Shown one piece after another: positions 26,901 through 35,668 of a stretch of DNA of 64,000 nt. Each line of letters starts with the position of its first letter. The stretch's first letter is position 1. The stretch comes from an uncultured Collinsella sp. (GTDB lineage: Bacteria > Actinomycetota > Coriobacteriia > Coriobacteriales > Coriobacteriaceae): NCBI GenBank assembly GCA_934654585.1, contig CAKUGF010000005.1:50749-114748 (forward strand). Reading direction: 5' to 3'. The notes under the pieces are model-generated. The model saw nothing but the letters and a program-made list of their open reading frames with translations, ran no database searches and was not told the origin of the DNA. The position numbers were made by a program, and so were the translations under genes.

Positions 26901-27616
26901 AAAACCTCGTCCTCAGAACCCTCGAGCCAGTTCCATGCGGCCTTTTCGCTCATGCCGAGCACGCTCTGCAGCACCTCGACGACGTCATCCTCAAAGTAGC
27001 TGTAGGTATCGCGAGTCTGGAGCCAGGACTCGCCGTTGATGCGCTCAAAGGCCTCGCGGAACTCCTGGGTCTTGCCCAGGGAATCGATGTAGTCCTCGAG
27101 CTTTGCGAGCTTGAGGTCCTCGCCGTAGAAGCCGCGCGCCTCGTAGAACATGCGCTCAAAGCCGCGAAGCAGCGCCGTGGGAGCCGTATCACCCTGCTTC
27201 CACTGGCCCGCCTTGCTATCGATGTTAAAGAGGATGGCCTGCGTGGGCACCGAGCACGCGCGCTCCATGGCAGCCGCGACCATGGGGTCGACGATTTTGC
27301 CGTCAAAGTAGCGGATGGCGCTCTTACCGCCGATCTGGCGATTCTCGAGCAGGTAGCTCAGCATCTTGAGGAAGTGCGATTTACCGGAACCGAAGAAACC
27401 ACTGATCCACACGCCGATCTTGTCGGTGCGCGCATCGATGGCATCGCCGTAGGCCTTGAAGAACGTGGCAAAGTGCCTCTGCAACTCGCGCGTCACCACG
27501 TACTCGTCAAGCTCCTGGCGGATGGACCCATCTTTTGAATCCTGGACCTTGACCACGCCGTTGATGGAGCGGTTGATGTCTTTTGCAAAGAGGTCGCGAA
27601 TGATCGTGTTGTCCAT
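23954..27616 (-). CDS. brxC: BREX P-loop ATPase BrxC
   Basis: 1,220 residues, the usual size. The N-terminus reads 'IRDLFAKDINRSINGVVKV' and the Walker A GFFGSGKSHFLK covers residues 73-84. 'RLLFMVDEVGQFI' is Walker B, and 'RVWVMVTSQEAI' follows. The C-terminal 500 residues are long helical segments, likely coiled-coil, ending in a Pro/Lys-rich linker and 'DVERYVDDLRSRL'. BrxC is a core BREX component of unknown mechanism, probably an ATP-driven scaffold. It starts 78 bp after brxB and ends 66 bp before pglX. Confidence 0.95.
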   Translation of the reverse strand: MDNTIIRDLFAKDINRSINGVVKVQDSKDGSIRQELDEYVVTRELQRHFATFFKAYGDAIDARTDKIGVWISGFFGSGKSHFLKMLSYLLENRQIGGKSAIRYFDGKIVDPMVAAAMERACSVPTQAILFNIDSKAGQWKQGDTAPTALLRGFERMFYEARGFYGEDLKLAKLEDYIDSLGKTQEFREAFERINGESWLQTRDTYSYFEDDVVEVLQSVLGMSEKAAWNWLEGSEDEVLAPDVFAKKVKDYVDAQAAAHGGNFRLLFMVDEVGQFITNDQDPSLMLSLQTIVEELGAACGGRVWVMVTSQEAIDNLSLPVGNDFSKIQGRFNTRLSLSSSSVDEVIQRRVLEKTAPAADMLAQVYEQDAAVLKNNFTFEGGSRSDLAGYANSKDFVASYPFVSYQFKLLPDVMTEVRKHGVKAKHMSTGERSMLSAFQESAQAIQHDRAGALVPFWRFFDTISKDLEHGIIQVVVCAERAAENAEGLESYDVRVLKLLYLIRYIGYVKATVENISILMIDSLDVDKRALKDRVKESLARLERESYVARQGDTYSFLTDEEQEIAQEIARTPIDNAKVIEYIKKRLFESIYTARKLNRGTNDFPFDRYVDGSIHGSNMGGMELSVVTMASDLGRADDAELALKSVDKAIVALSDEVDYWAPLVNAAKIRMYAQTRNLQELPPSTRQIVEAKMREKDFNEKEADALLAEAVLHARCAVNGRMIEIRAAKPAQVFEQVLAQLCDVVFEKAGYIGAPVTSDSDIRSTLAGNVQAGLAGMNAGNTRALKEVEDYLKVQHQRHLDTAMGDIQRQYQQRPFGWRDVDIANVVAQLVVEQRAQVLFGGQTVQANDSRMVALLRKDADKAQVRLRVRMSDRLLRATGELMRDLFDLKTVPSNEDRLVAELKERLEGLREACLAMARDYYTGIKPAYPYPGEDECEKMRSEVADVLKDQNEAEAFLTTFTKHEERLLDAKEDFDKVVEFFESNQRTAFDHAKDFLSRTEGIEYASDDIPSAVENVAKVREVLKDPKPYGRIKDLQPLMDPVEDDMKKLLGIRRNEFLCRIESDLQDLQAQAESQKGFVNQAKDAIADAGAKYESFKNRAHSAQSLNELSVAATNWANWLSAATNGMYDAVDAARMRMDNERRTTEVTSTGEVVKKISNKAVASSAPTPAPVPQRKIKTVRRADLAKPSRLLSAGDVERYVDDLRSRLMQALAANDEIRIN

Positions 27617-27694
27617 GGGTGCTCCTTTGGGTTTGGGAACGTTATGGCAAAGGGTTGTTACCGGCGGCAGGGACTTGCCTGCGGGGAGCCGTGC

Positions 27695-28387
27695 TTACGA
27701 GATATCGATGGCGCGGTAGTAGTTGTCGGCCGGCAGACGGTTAAAGAGCTGGAAAGAAGAGCCGTTGAAACTGCCCGGATAGGCGGCGACCACAGGCACC
27801 TCATCAAAATCCGCAAGCATGCAATGGAGAAGCGTGTGCATGCGAAAGAATGGGAAGACCTCGCCCGCGCCGGTGAGGAGAACGACGTCTCCAGGCGCGT
27901 GCGGCTCGGTCTGCTCAAGGATGTACGCGGCGACTTTCTCGGGCGAGGCGAACTTGGCCACGTCCTCGAGCACGCGCTGGGTACCGCGGCGCTCCTCTTG
28001 GCGTGGGATAACCTTAAGGACACGGCGCTTTTCGAGAATTGCCAGCACGGCGTCGTAGAGGTTCACGACCTTGAGCGTGCACGGAAGCTTGTCGGCCTCG
28101 GCATCGCGTGAAAGGGCGTCAAATAATGCACGCGCTTCAAACTCCAGCGCGGGGTCATAGCAAAAGGTGTGGAAGCCGATCTCATTGCCTATACCCTTGT
28201 TGGCCAAAAAGTCCTCGCTGCACAGGCACTCGCGCAGAAGCTGCGCGCGTCGCTCAAATTCCTGACGGGCGTGCTCGGAGCGGACATGCGCCGCCACGAC
28301 GCTCTTACGGGAATGGATGCCGATATTGGTGGTGAGATCGGTCGCCGGGGTGATAGCAGGTTCGGCGGCGTTGTTGACGGGAGCCAC
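27695..28387 (-). CDS. brxB: BREX protein BrxB (DUF1788)
   Basis: 230 residues. The family signature 'NKGIGNEIGFHTFCYDP' is present after the N-terminal helix, followed by 'VVNLYDAVLAILEKR' and 'DVVLLTGAGEVFPFFRMHTLL', and a late 'PVVAAYPGSFNGSSFQLFNRL'; this is the typical DUF1788 order. The start is a GTG two bases after the brxA stop, which suggests translational coupling. The first ~35 residues are less conserved, so a later start is possible. The function within BREX is not known. Confidence 0.92.
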   Translation of the reverse strand: MAPVNNAAEPAITPATDLTTNIGIHSRKSVVAAHVRSEHARQEFERRAQLLRECLCSEDFLANKGIGNEIGFHTFCYDPALEFEARALFDALSRDAEADKLPCTLKVVNLYDAVLAILEKRRVLKVIPRQEERRGTQRVLEDVAKFASPEKVAAYILEQTEPHAPGDVVLLTGAGEVFPFFRMHTLLHCMLADFDEVPVVAAYPGSFNGSSFQLFNRLPADNYYRAIDIS

Positions 28388-28388
28388 G

Positions 28389-29039
28389 CTACATCACCAC
28401 CCTGCCGGTAAGGGCCGCGATAAGCGACTGCTCGCCCAGCAGAACCAAGGCTCGCTCGACATCGGAATCGAGGAAGAGTGGTGACAGGCGCTCGGACTCC
28501 GGGCCCTGGCCCTCGCCGATAAGGCCGGCATGGCGGAGCGTCTGGCGGAGCGAGCCCTTAATGCGCTTGACCGTGGCCTCAGTCCAGCGGGCCGCGTCCG
28601 GATACTCCGTGGTAAAGCGTGTCATAAAGGCGTTGAGGTCAACCGCCGTAAAGGCATAATCGAAGTTTTGTAGGCGCTCCCCTACCTCGACGAGCACGAG
28701 CTCGCGCACGATATCGTAGCGGCAGATCATGCTGTAGAAGATGGCCTGGTCCGCCTGCGTGGGAGTGCCGGATGCCATGAGCCTGGTTAGAGATGTCGCA
28801 GCCTCGACGGCGGTTTTGGGGTCGATGCCGCGCGCGGCGCATACGGCGTCCGTGGGCACCATGGCGTCAAGGCGGCGAAGGCACACGGTTGCGCGGTTGG
28901 CGACCATGCGCTCCGTGGGATATTGAAAGAGGTTCTCGCTCTTTACGCGTACAATGACCTGCTCGTCGCTTGCGCCCTGCATACGAAGGGCAGCGACGAT
29001 GCGCATCTCATGCGGGAGGAATTGCTCGCGGGTGAGCAC
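28389..29039 (-). CDS. brxA: BREX protein BrxA (DUF1819)
   Basis: 216 residues, the usual size for this small helical, DNA-binding BREX component. 'HEMRIVAALRMQGASDEQVI' and 'ATVCLRRLDAM' near the N-terminus, 'QAIFYSMICRYDIVRELVLVEV' in the middle and 'RIKGSLRQTLRHAGLI' near the end fit DUF1819. It is first in the operon. The GTG start at 29,039 uses the last G of a G10 tract, with no separate ribosome site. An upstream GTG at about 29,073 would be joined in frame only if the tract were 9 or 12 G long, so tract length may alter the N-terminus. Confidence 0.88.
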   Translation of the reverse strand: MLTREQFLPHEMRIVAALRMQGASDEQVIVRVKSENLFQYPTERMVANRATVCLRRLDAMVPTDAVCAARGIDPKTAVEAATSLTRLMASGTPTQADQAIFYSMICRYDIVRELVLVEVGERLQNFDYAFTAVDLNAFMTRFTTEYPDAARWTEATVKRIKGSLRQTLRHAGLIGEGQGPESERLSPLFLDSDVERALVLLGEQSLIAALTGRVVM

Positions 29040-29048
29040 CCCCCCCCC
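29039..29048. repeat. Homopolymer tract C10/G10 at the brxA start
   Basis: Ten consecutive C on the plus strand (G10 on the coding strand), the last G being the first base of the brxA GTG. Tracts of this length are prone to slipped-strand length change. Confidence 0.9.
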
Positions 29049-29380
29049 GAACGCTTTTTGTGGTTACATCCACAGTACACGCTCCAAGGGTGTCAAAGGC
29101 TGTCACAGGTACGCCGCAACCCGGCAGGCAGGCGCGGCGCACATGACAATAATCATACCTGTTGGTAAAAAAGTTACCACGCCCAGAGTTTCAAATGTTG
29201 AGCAACAAAATTTAATCCGGTTAACGGTCATTTTCGCAGCTTAGAAACTTTAACGAGGTCGCCCCAAATCACACTTGCCAGACAACCGCGCTTACGAATG
29301 CAGGCACGCACACGCCCAACGCCATCCTCCGCTATATTCAACATAGAGTTATACATATGCTTCTATGTAAGGAGCTTCAT
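29049..29380. other. Intergenic between divergent brxA and the antitoxin-like gene
   Basis: For the BREX operon a perfect TTGACA (29,091-29,096, minus) is the best -35, but no good -10 lies 16-18 bp on. GGTAACTTTTTTACC-type dyads (about 29,162-29,178) could be an operator. For the rightward gene TATATT (29,333-29,338) could be the -10. No gene is seen in this stretch. Confidence 0.4.
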
Positions 29381-29569
29381 ATGTCTGTCGTAAAGTCTAT
29401 TTCTGATCAGACGCGCGCACTAACTACCATTCAGAAACGCGAAGATCACATTCAACGTGCCATCGCCCGCGGTTACGACGACCTCGCCAACGGTCGCGTT
29501 CGTCCTTGGAAACAAGCAAAGGCCGAGGCGGATCGAATCCGGTCCCTAAACCAGGCCTTCCCCATGTAA
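29381..29569 (+). CDS. Small antitoxin-like protein
   Basis: 62 residues from an ATG with TAAGGAG seven bases upstream; an in-frame ATG 24 bp earlier lacks a site. The sequence 'HIQRAIARGYDDLANGRVRPWKQAKAEADRIRS' has the form of the C-terminal half of ParD/RelB-type antitoxins (basic-acidic helix after 'GxVxP'). No toxin gene follows; 115 bp later serC begins. It may be an orphan antitoxin or an unrelated small basic protein. It faces away from BREX. Confidence 0.6.
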   Translation: MSVVKSISDQTRALTTIQKREDHIQRAIARGYDDLANGRVRPWKQAKAEADRIRSLNQAFPM

Positions 29570-29684
29570 CAACCCTGTAAATCATAGCGGCGCGCTCGAG
29601 TTTTGCTGTGATGCGGTCGCGCTTGGCGCTCCACTGTGCTAAAGTATTCCGAATGTTCAAACGACTACGAGGGGGACCTAGAAG

Positions 29685-30809
<1,125 letters not shown>

Positions 30810-30880
30810 CCCGCAGCGCGCGGGCCGACCAGCCACCTCAGACCACCCTGTTTACATCAAAACCTGCTAAGGAGTTTTTC

Positions 30881-32044
30881 ATGCGTAAGATCAAGACCAT
30901 CGACGACATCACCAAGGACGGCAAAGTCGAGTTTGGCGAGGGCTACGAGTTTGTGGACACCGCCGAAGAGGCCGATGCCATCCTGATGCGCTCGACCGAC
31001 CTGCACGGCTACGAGCTGCCCGAGGGCATCCGCGCCATCGCCCGTTGCGGCGCCGGCGTCAACAACATCCCCGTCGAGGAGTACGCCAAGAAGGGCGTCG
31101 TCGTCTTTAACTCCCCCGGCGCCAACAGCAACGCCGTCAAGGAGCTCGTCCTGGGCATGCTGGTGCTTTCGAGCCGCGGCGTGGTACAGTCGATGAACTG
31201 GGTCCGCGACAACGCCGACGACCCCGAGATTCAGGTCGATGCCGAGAAGGCCAAGAAGGCCTTTGTGGGCCGCGAGCTCAAGGGCAAGCGCATCGGCGTC
31301 ATCGGCCTGGGCAACGTGGGCTCCAAGGTCGCCAACGCCTGCGTCGATCTGGGCATGGATGTCTACGGCTACGATCCGTTTATTTCCGTCGAGCATGCGT
31401 GGGTGCTGAGCCGCGAGGTGCAGCGCGTGGGCACGCTCGAGGACCTGTGCCGCGGCTGCGACTATCTCACCGTGCACGTGCCCAGCAAGGCCGACACCAT
31501 CGGCATGATCAGCACCGAGCAGATCGACCTGCTGGCCCCCAACGCCGTGTTGATCAACTACGCGCGCGAGACCATCATCGATGAGGACGCCGTCGACGCA
31601 GCTCTGCGCGAGGGCAAGCTGAGCTGGTTTAGCTGCGACTTTGCCACGCCCAAGACCGTCAAGATGCCCAACACGTTTATCACCACGCACTCGGGCGCCG
31701 GCACCGGCGAGGCCGAGGCCAACTGCGCCGACATGGCCATTAGCGAGCTCAAGGATTACCTGGAGAACGGCAACATCGCGCACAGCGTCAACTACCCCGC
31801 CTGCAGCATGGGCAAGGCACGCGCCGCAAGCCGCATCGCTTGCCTGCACGCCAACGTGCCTAACATGATCGGCCAGATCACGGCAATCCTTGCCAAGGAC
31901 AACGCCAACGTGCAGCGCATGACCAACGAGTCCGCCGGCGAGAACGCCTACACGATGTTCGACACCGACGAGCACCTGGACACCAGCACCATCGAGGCGC
32001 TCAAGCAGATTCCGTCGATGTATCGCGTACGCGTGATTAAGTAG
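30881..32044 (+). CDS. serA: D-3-phosphoglycerate dehydrogenase
   Basis: 387 residues, the short form with one C-terminal ACT domain. The NAD-binding motif GLGNVG is at 142-147; substrate-domain 'RCGAGVNNIP' is at about 55-65. The ACT region ('NVPNMIGQITAILAKDNANVQRM', about 322-387) usually gives serine feedback inhibition. The enzyme oxidises 3-phosphoglycerate to 3-phosphohydroxypyruvate, the first step of serine synthesis. AAGGAG precedes the ATG. It forms an operon with serC, and a strong terminator follows. Confidence 0.96.
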   Translation: MRKIKTIDDITKDGKVEFGEGYEFVDTAEEADAILMRSTDLHGYELPEGIRAIARCGAGVNNIPVEEYAKKGVVVFNSPGANSNAVKELVLGMLVLSSRGVVQSMNWVRDNADDPEIQVDAEKAKKAFVGRELKGKRIGVIGLGNVGSKVANACVDLGMDVYGYDPFISVEHAWVLSREVQRVGTLEDLCRGCDYLTVHVPSKADTIGMISTEQIDLLAPNAVLINYARETIIDEDAVDAALREGKLSWFSCDFATPKTVKMPNTFITTHSGAGTGEAEANCADMAISELKDYLENGNIAHSVNYPACSMGKARAASRIACLHANVPNMIGQITAILAKDNANVQRMTNESAGENAYTMFDTDEHLDTSTIEALKQIPSMYRVRVIK

Positions 32045-32084
32045 CGCCGACACCAAGCCCGCCAGTCGGGCCATAAAGCCCATT

Positions 32085-32120
32085 CGGCCCCCGTTTTCAC
32101 GAAACGGGGGCCGATTTTGT
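32085..32120 (+). terminator. Terminator of serC-serA
   Basis: CGGCCCCCGTTT (32,085-32,096) pairs perfectly with AAACGGGGGCCG (32,102-32,113), followed by ATTTTGTT, 41 bp after the serA stop. Confidence 0.9.
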
Positions 32121-32137
32121 TGCTTAAGGGCAGCTTT

Positions 32138-32314
32138 AAAATGCTACCCATAACAGGTTTTTTCGGATAATCGACAGTGGGACCCAAGTCGCTAAGCACA
32201 CCCGCATTGATAAACAGTTTCATCAGGGGTTTTAGTAGGTAAAAATCGATCTCTATATGCCACTTTTAAGTTGACTGTCGATTTTCCGAAACAACTTGTT
32301 CTGGGCAGCATTTT
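32138..32314. repeat. ~180-bp element with ~40-bp terminal inverted repeats (TCGACAGT family)
   Basis: The left arm (32,138-32,177) and the complement of the right arm (32,272-32,314) share AAAATGCT.CCCA.AACA.GTT.TTTCGGA.AATCGACAGT with few mismatches. A ~95-bp unrelated interior lies between them. It ends 78 bp beyond the stop of the nuclease-like gene at 32,393. Size and architecture match the elements at 4772, 41,533, 43,161 and 57,502, though the arm sequence differs. Confidence 0.7.
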
Positions 32315-32392
32315 TCTAAGCCCCTCCAAGGCGAAATTGAAGCCTTTTCGCGACCAAAACTCCAGTTCCCGCGACCGTTTTCGCCCGCGGGA

Positions 32393-33490
32393 CTACATGC
32401 TCGCCCAATCGATGAAAATCTCCTCACGAAGCCGCCGTTCGAGCCCCTGCTGCCGCGGCGTCTTGCCTTTCAACGGCATATCGAGATAGGACATGATGAG
32501 TTCCATCACCACGCGGAAGGCATCGGAGTCGGCCAGCTGGCCATAGGTCATCAGAACGACGGGATATCCCATCGCTTGCAGGGCCGTCGTTCGGTCGGAG
32601 TCCGAGATCTTGGATTCTATGGATCCGTGTATGGCTTTACCCTGGCATTCGACCAGACACTCTCGGCTGCCGTCCTTATTTGACAGCAGGATATCGGCAT
32701 AGCGCTTATCAAGCCCCGAAATCAGACGGGCACTGCGCGTCATACGAATCTCAACGTTATTGGTTAGGCGCAGCCCTTCGCCGCCGCGCAACCTCGTAAG
32801 GCCAAACAGCATCGAGGCCTGGACCTCGAGCGGCGATGCCGCCACTCCCGTAATGCATTTCGCGGCACGTGTGAACGATTTAGCACCGCGGAGCCCTCGG
32901 ATCTTTTCGGCGTACTTTGCAAGCTCAGAGAGCTCGATCAAGGGAGGTCGTTTCCATAAGTCCGTTGGATTCCCAGCGACATCCTTTACGTTTTCCCAGC
33001 CCAACCGTGCGTCACCCCACCGGCCCCCATATGCCTGCTCAAGTGCCGTCTTTACCCGAGGCGCGATCTTGCACACGGCAAAGGTGCCGCACATCTCATA
33101 CATGCACATGATCAGACGCTCGTTTGAGACCGAGGAAGCCAAGGTCAGCGGGGTAAAGAGCGGGGACGCGACATCGAGGCCAAACTCTGTCTGCTGCACG
33201 GAGCCAAACGGCCTCTCCCCGTTCCAAACATGTCTGACAATGCGATCGCCCTTACGCCCGAAGCCGCCCTGTGCCAGCACGTGTAACGGGGTGCCCAGGA
33301 AATGCGCGACGAGCGGGTGCTCGCAAAGGCGTTCCCTGCGCGGATCGCCCACAAAATCGGGCAGGTCCGGCATTATTGCCAAGACCTGTGGAGGTATCCG
33401 ATGATACCGAAAGGCGGATATGTCGCAAAGCATGTCGTCCATGAAGGGTACGTACCCACCGCGTCGTTTGTGAGCCCACTCGGGCGGCAA
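32393..33490 (-). CDS. Nuclease-like protein (AbiEi-like front, Vsr/DUF559-like end), paralogue of 41,932
   Basis: 365 residues. The middle part has 'VASPLFTPLTLASSVSNERL...MCGTFAV', matching the 'xSPExTLLxLA...CGTYAL' pattern of AbiEi-like proteins. After 'SPLEVQASMLFGLTRLRGGEGL' comes a restriction-fold-like end: 'ADILL' ... 'CLVECQGKAIHGS' ... 'DRTTALQAMGYPVVLMTYGQL'. The second half of this order recurs in the 41,932 gene, so the two are divergent paralogues. The catalytic set (D, E-x-G/K, H) is only partly standard here. It stands alone beside an inverted-repeat element. Cleavage target and role are unknown; the first 60 residues are unassigned. Confidence 0.6.
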   Translation of the reverse strand: MPPEWAHKRRGGYVPFMDDMLCDISAFRYHRIPPQVLAIMPDLPDFVGDPRRERLCEHPLVAHFLGTPLHVLAQGGFGRKGDRIVRHVWNGERPFGSVQQTEFGLDVASPLFTPLTLASSVSNERLIMCMYEMCGTFAVCKIAPRVKTALEQAYGGRWGDARLGWENVKDVAGNPTDLWKRPPLIELSELAKYAEKIRGLRGAKSFTRAAKCITGVAASPLEVQASMLFGLTRLRGGEGLRLTNNVEIRMTRSARLISGLDKRYADILLSNKDGSRECLVECQGKAIHGSIESKISDSDRTTALQAMGYPVVLMTYGQLADSDAFRVVMELIMSYLDMPLKGKTPRQQGLERRLREEIFIDWASM

Positions 33491-33596
33491 ACGCGATGGC
33501 TCGGCCTGCGAACGGTAAATACTGCCACGCGCGTGTCGCTAATCTCTCAGGAGGCTTACAATCTGCTTGGAAAGCAGACTGATTTTGAGGTTGCAT

Positions 33597-34817
33597 ATGA
33601 TTGATGAGGACTTTGCCTGGCGGCTTGCGCAGGAGCTCGTGCGAATCGATAGCTCGGATCCGGGTGCGTATGAGGACGAGATTGAGCGGTATATCAAAGG
33701 GTTGATCGAGTCGCAGGTCGCGGGACTCGATCGCTCGGTGCTGGACGCGGTGAGAATCGAGGAGCTCGAGGCGCTTCCCGGGCGCCGCAACCTTATGGTC
33801 ACCGTGCCCGGCCTGAGTGACGAGCCACGACTCGTCTTCATCTGCCACATGGATACCGTCACCTTGGGCGACGGGTGGGATGCGGACATCCCTCCGCTCG
33901 GGGCAATCGTACGCGACGACAAACTCTATGGCCGCGGCGCCTGCGACATGAAGGGTGGCCTGGCTTGCGCCATCGCCGCACTGGTCCATACGCTCGAGCG
34001 CGTGGCGGCGCGCGGCGAGCTGCCTCGACGCGGTTTTTCGCTCATCTGCTCAGTCGATGAAGAGGACTTTATGCGCGGCTCCGAGACCGCGATTGCCGCC
34101 GGCTGGGTCGGCTCGCGCGAATGGGTGCTGGACACCGAGCCCACCGACGGGCAGATTCAGGTGGCGCACAAGGGGCGCACGTGGTTCGAAATTGAGATGG
34201 CAGGCGTCACGGCCCACGCGAGCCAGCCATGGAAGGGCGCAGATGCCGTCGCTGCCATGGCCGAGGTCGTGTACGCACTTCGTCACGCGTTTGCGGAGTT
34301 GCCCGCGCATGATGAGCTGGGGCCTTCGACTATCACGTTTGGCCAGATCGAGGGCGGCTATCGCCCCTATGTGGTGCCCGACCACGCCAAGGTCTGGGTC
34401 GACATGCGCCTAACGCCGCCGACCGACACGGCCGCCGCGACTCGCATGGTCGAGCAGGCCATCGCTGTTGCCGAGGCCGCTGTCCCCGGTTGCCGCGGCA
34501 GCTACACCGTGACGGGCGACCGCCCCGCCATCGAGCGCGACCCGAACTCTCCCCTTCTGGCGGCGCTCAAGCATGCGGCAGACGACATGACGGGCACGAA
34601 CACGGCCGTCGGCTTCTTTACCGGCTACACCGACACCGCCGTCATCGCGGGCAAGACAGGCAATCGCAACTGTATGAGCTACGGTCCCGGTTCACTGGCG
34701 CTCGCCCACAAGCCCAACGAGTACGTGCCCCACGCCGATATCGTCCGCTGTCAGCAGGTGCTGATAGCACTCGCCGATAACGCGCTCTGGGACGCGAGCG
34801 GCCAAGTTGGGGCATAA
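33597..34817 (+). CDS. M20 family metallopeptidase (ArgE/DapE-like)
   Basis: About 406 residues from the ATG at 33,597; TTGAGG lies 8 bases upstream, and the 10 codons above it lack a site. Zinc ligands appear in order: 'FICHMDTV' (H-x-D), 'YGRGACDMKGG' (bridging D), 'CSVDEEDF' (EE pair), 'VLDTEPTD', and a late 'GYTDTAV'/'VPHADI'. Such enzymes remove acyl or peptide groups from amino acids (acetylornithine, succinyl-diaminopimelate, dipeptides). The exact substrate is open. It lies 40 bp before the DUF1015-like gene. Confidence 0.85.
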   Translation: MIDEDFAWRLAQELVRIDSSDPGAYEDEIERYIKGLIESQVAGLDRSVLDAVRIEELEALPGRRNLMVTVPGLSDEPRLVFICHMDTVTLGDGWDADIPPLGAIVRDDKLYGRGACDMKGGLACAIAALVHTLERVAARGELPRRGFSLICSVDEEDFMRGSETAIAAGWVGSREWVLDTEPTDGQIQVAHKGRTWFEIEMAGVTAHASQPWKGADAVAAMAEVVYALRHAFAELPAHDELGPSTITFGQIEGGYRPYVVPDHAKVWVDMRLTPPTDTAAATRMVEQAIAVAEAAVPGCRGSYTVTGDRPAIERDPNSPLLAALKHAADDMTGTNTAVGFFTGYTDTAVIAGKTGNRNCMSYGPGSLALAHKPNEYVPHADIVRCQQVLIALADNALWDASGQVGA

Positions 34818-34856
34818 TAAGCCGCGAACAAAACGACTCACACGTTAGGACCGCCC

Positions 34857-35540
34857 ATGAAAGCACTTCCGTTTCCCTGCATCCGTCCGGCTCAGGACCG
34901 CGTGCTCGAGGCGCTGCCACAGGTGGGCGCCATCTTGGGCGGCAACGATGCCCTGCGCGGCGCCATTGCCGATGGCCTGATGCTCAAGGATCCGGGCGCA
35001 GCGTATTACGTGTACGAATGCTCGGGAGAGCCGGGGCGCGTGACGGGCGTCGTGGCGATTTGCCCGATTGGCGTACTTGCGGGCGGCGAGGGCGATGTCG
35101 GCGCCGATGTGACCGCCGCTGCGCGCGCGATCGCCGAGCTCAAAGTTCAGCCTCGCCCCGTGACGCTCGCCTACGAGGCATCGCCCGTCATGGATATCAT
35201 CCTGGGCGCCGCCAAAGAGGGCGCCTCGCTCTACGCCGTCACCGACCCTACGGGCATTACGCACCGTGTGTGGGAGGTCAAACGCGAGGACGCCGTCGGC
35301 GCCATCCGTGCCATGCTCGACCAGGCGCCGGAGCCGACGCTGGCCGATGACCCGGCATACGCTGCCACACTCGCCGGGGCATCACAGCTTCTGGCCAACG
35401 AGGCCCGCAGCGCCGGAACGCACACCGGCAAGGAGCCGTTCAACTTTACCGTAGCCGTGCTCTTCCCCGCCGCGCAGGTCAGCGGCGGCGCGCCGCAAGT
35501 TCCGACTAGCCTGCTCACCCACCAGATCGCGCGGTTCTAG
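34857..35540 (+). CDS. DUF1015-like protein (short)
   Basis: 227 residues. 'PFPCIRPAQDRVLEALPQVGAIL' resembles the opening of DUF1015 proteins ('PFxxxRP...VAxLPYDV'), and 'DPGAAYYVYECSGEPGRVTGVVAICP' corresponds to their 'AYYVYR...GRxQTGxV' block. True DUF1015 proteins are ~400 residues, so this is a short variant. In many Firmicutes such a gene follows serA, and here it is just beyond serC-serA with two genes inserted between. Function is unknown. TTAGGACC precedes the ATG. It probably shares a transcript with the M20 peptidase. Confidence 0.6.
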   Translation: MKALPFPCIRPAQDRVLEALPQVGAILGGNDALRGAIADGLMLKDPGAAYYVYECSGEPGRVTGVVAICPIGVLAGGEGDVGADVTAAARAIAELKVQPRPVTLAYEASPVMDIILGAAKEGASLYAVTDPTGITHRVWEVKREDAVGAIRAMLDQAPEPTLADDPAYAATLAGASQLLANEARSAGTHTGKEPFNFTVAVLFPAAQVSGGAPQVPTSLLTHQIARF

Positions 35541-35584
35541 CAAGGCCCGACCGCCCAGCGCAAAGGCTCGGCAGCTCAACAAAC

Positions 35585-35628
35585 AAGGGGCGGAGATGCA
35601 GCAGACACATGCATCTCCGCCCCTTTTG
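35585..35628. terminator. Bidirectional terminator between convergent genes
   Basis: AAGGGGCGGAGATGCA (from 35,585) pairs with TGCATCTCCGCCCCTT (to 35,624), followed by TTTTG on plus; the minus side has CTTGTTTG. It ends the DUF1015-like transcript and probably also the phosphatase transcript from the right. Confidence 0.88.
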
Positions 35629-35668
35629 CATCGAGTAGTAATGCCGGCGACCCGTGCGCACGCTCGTG

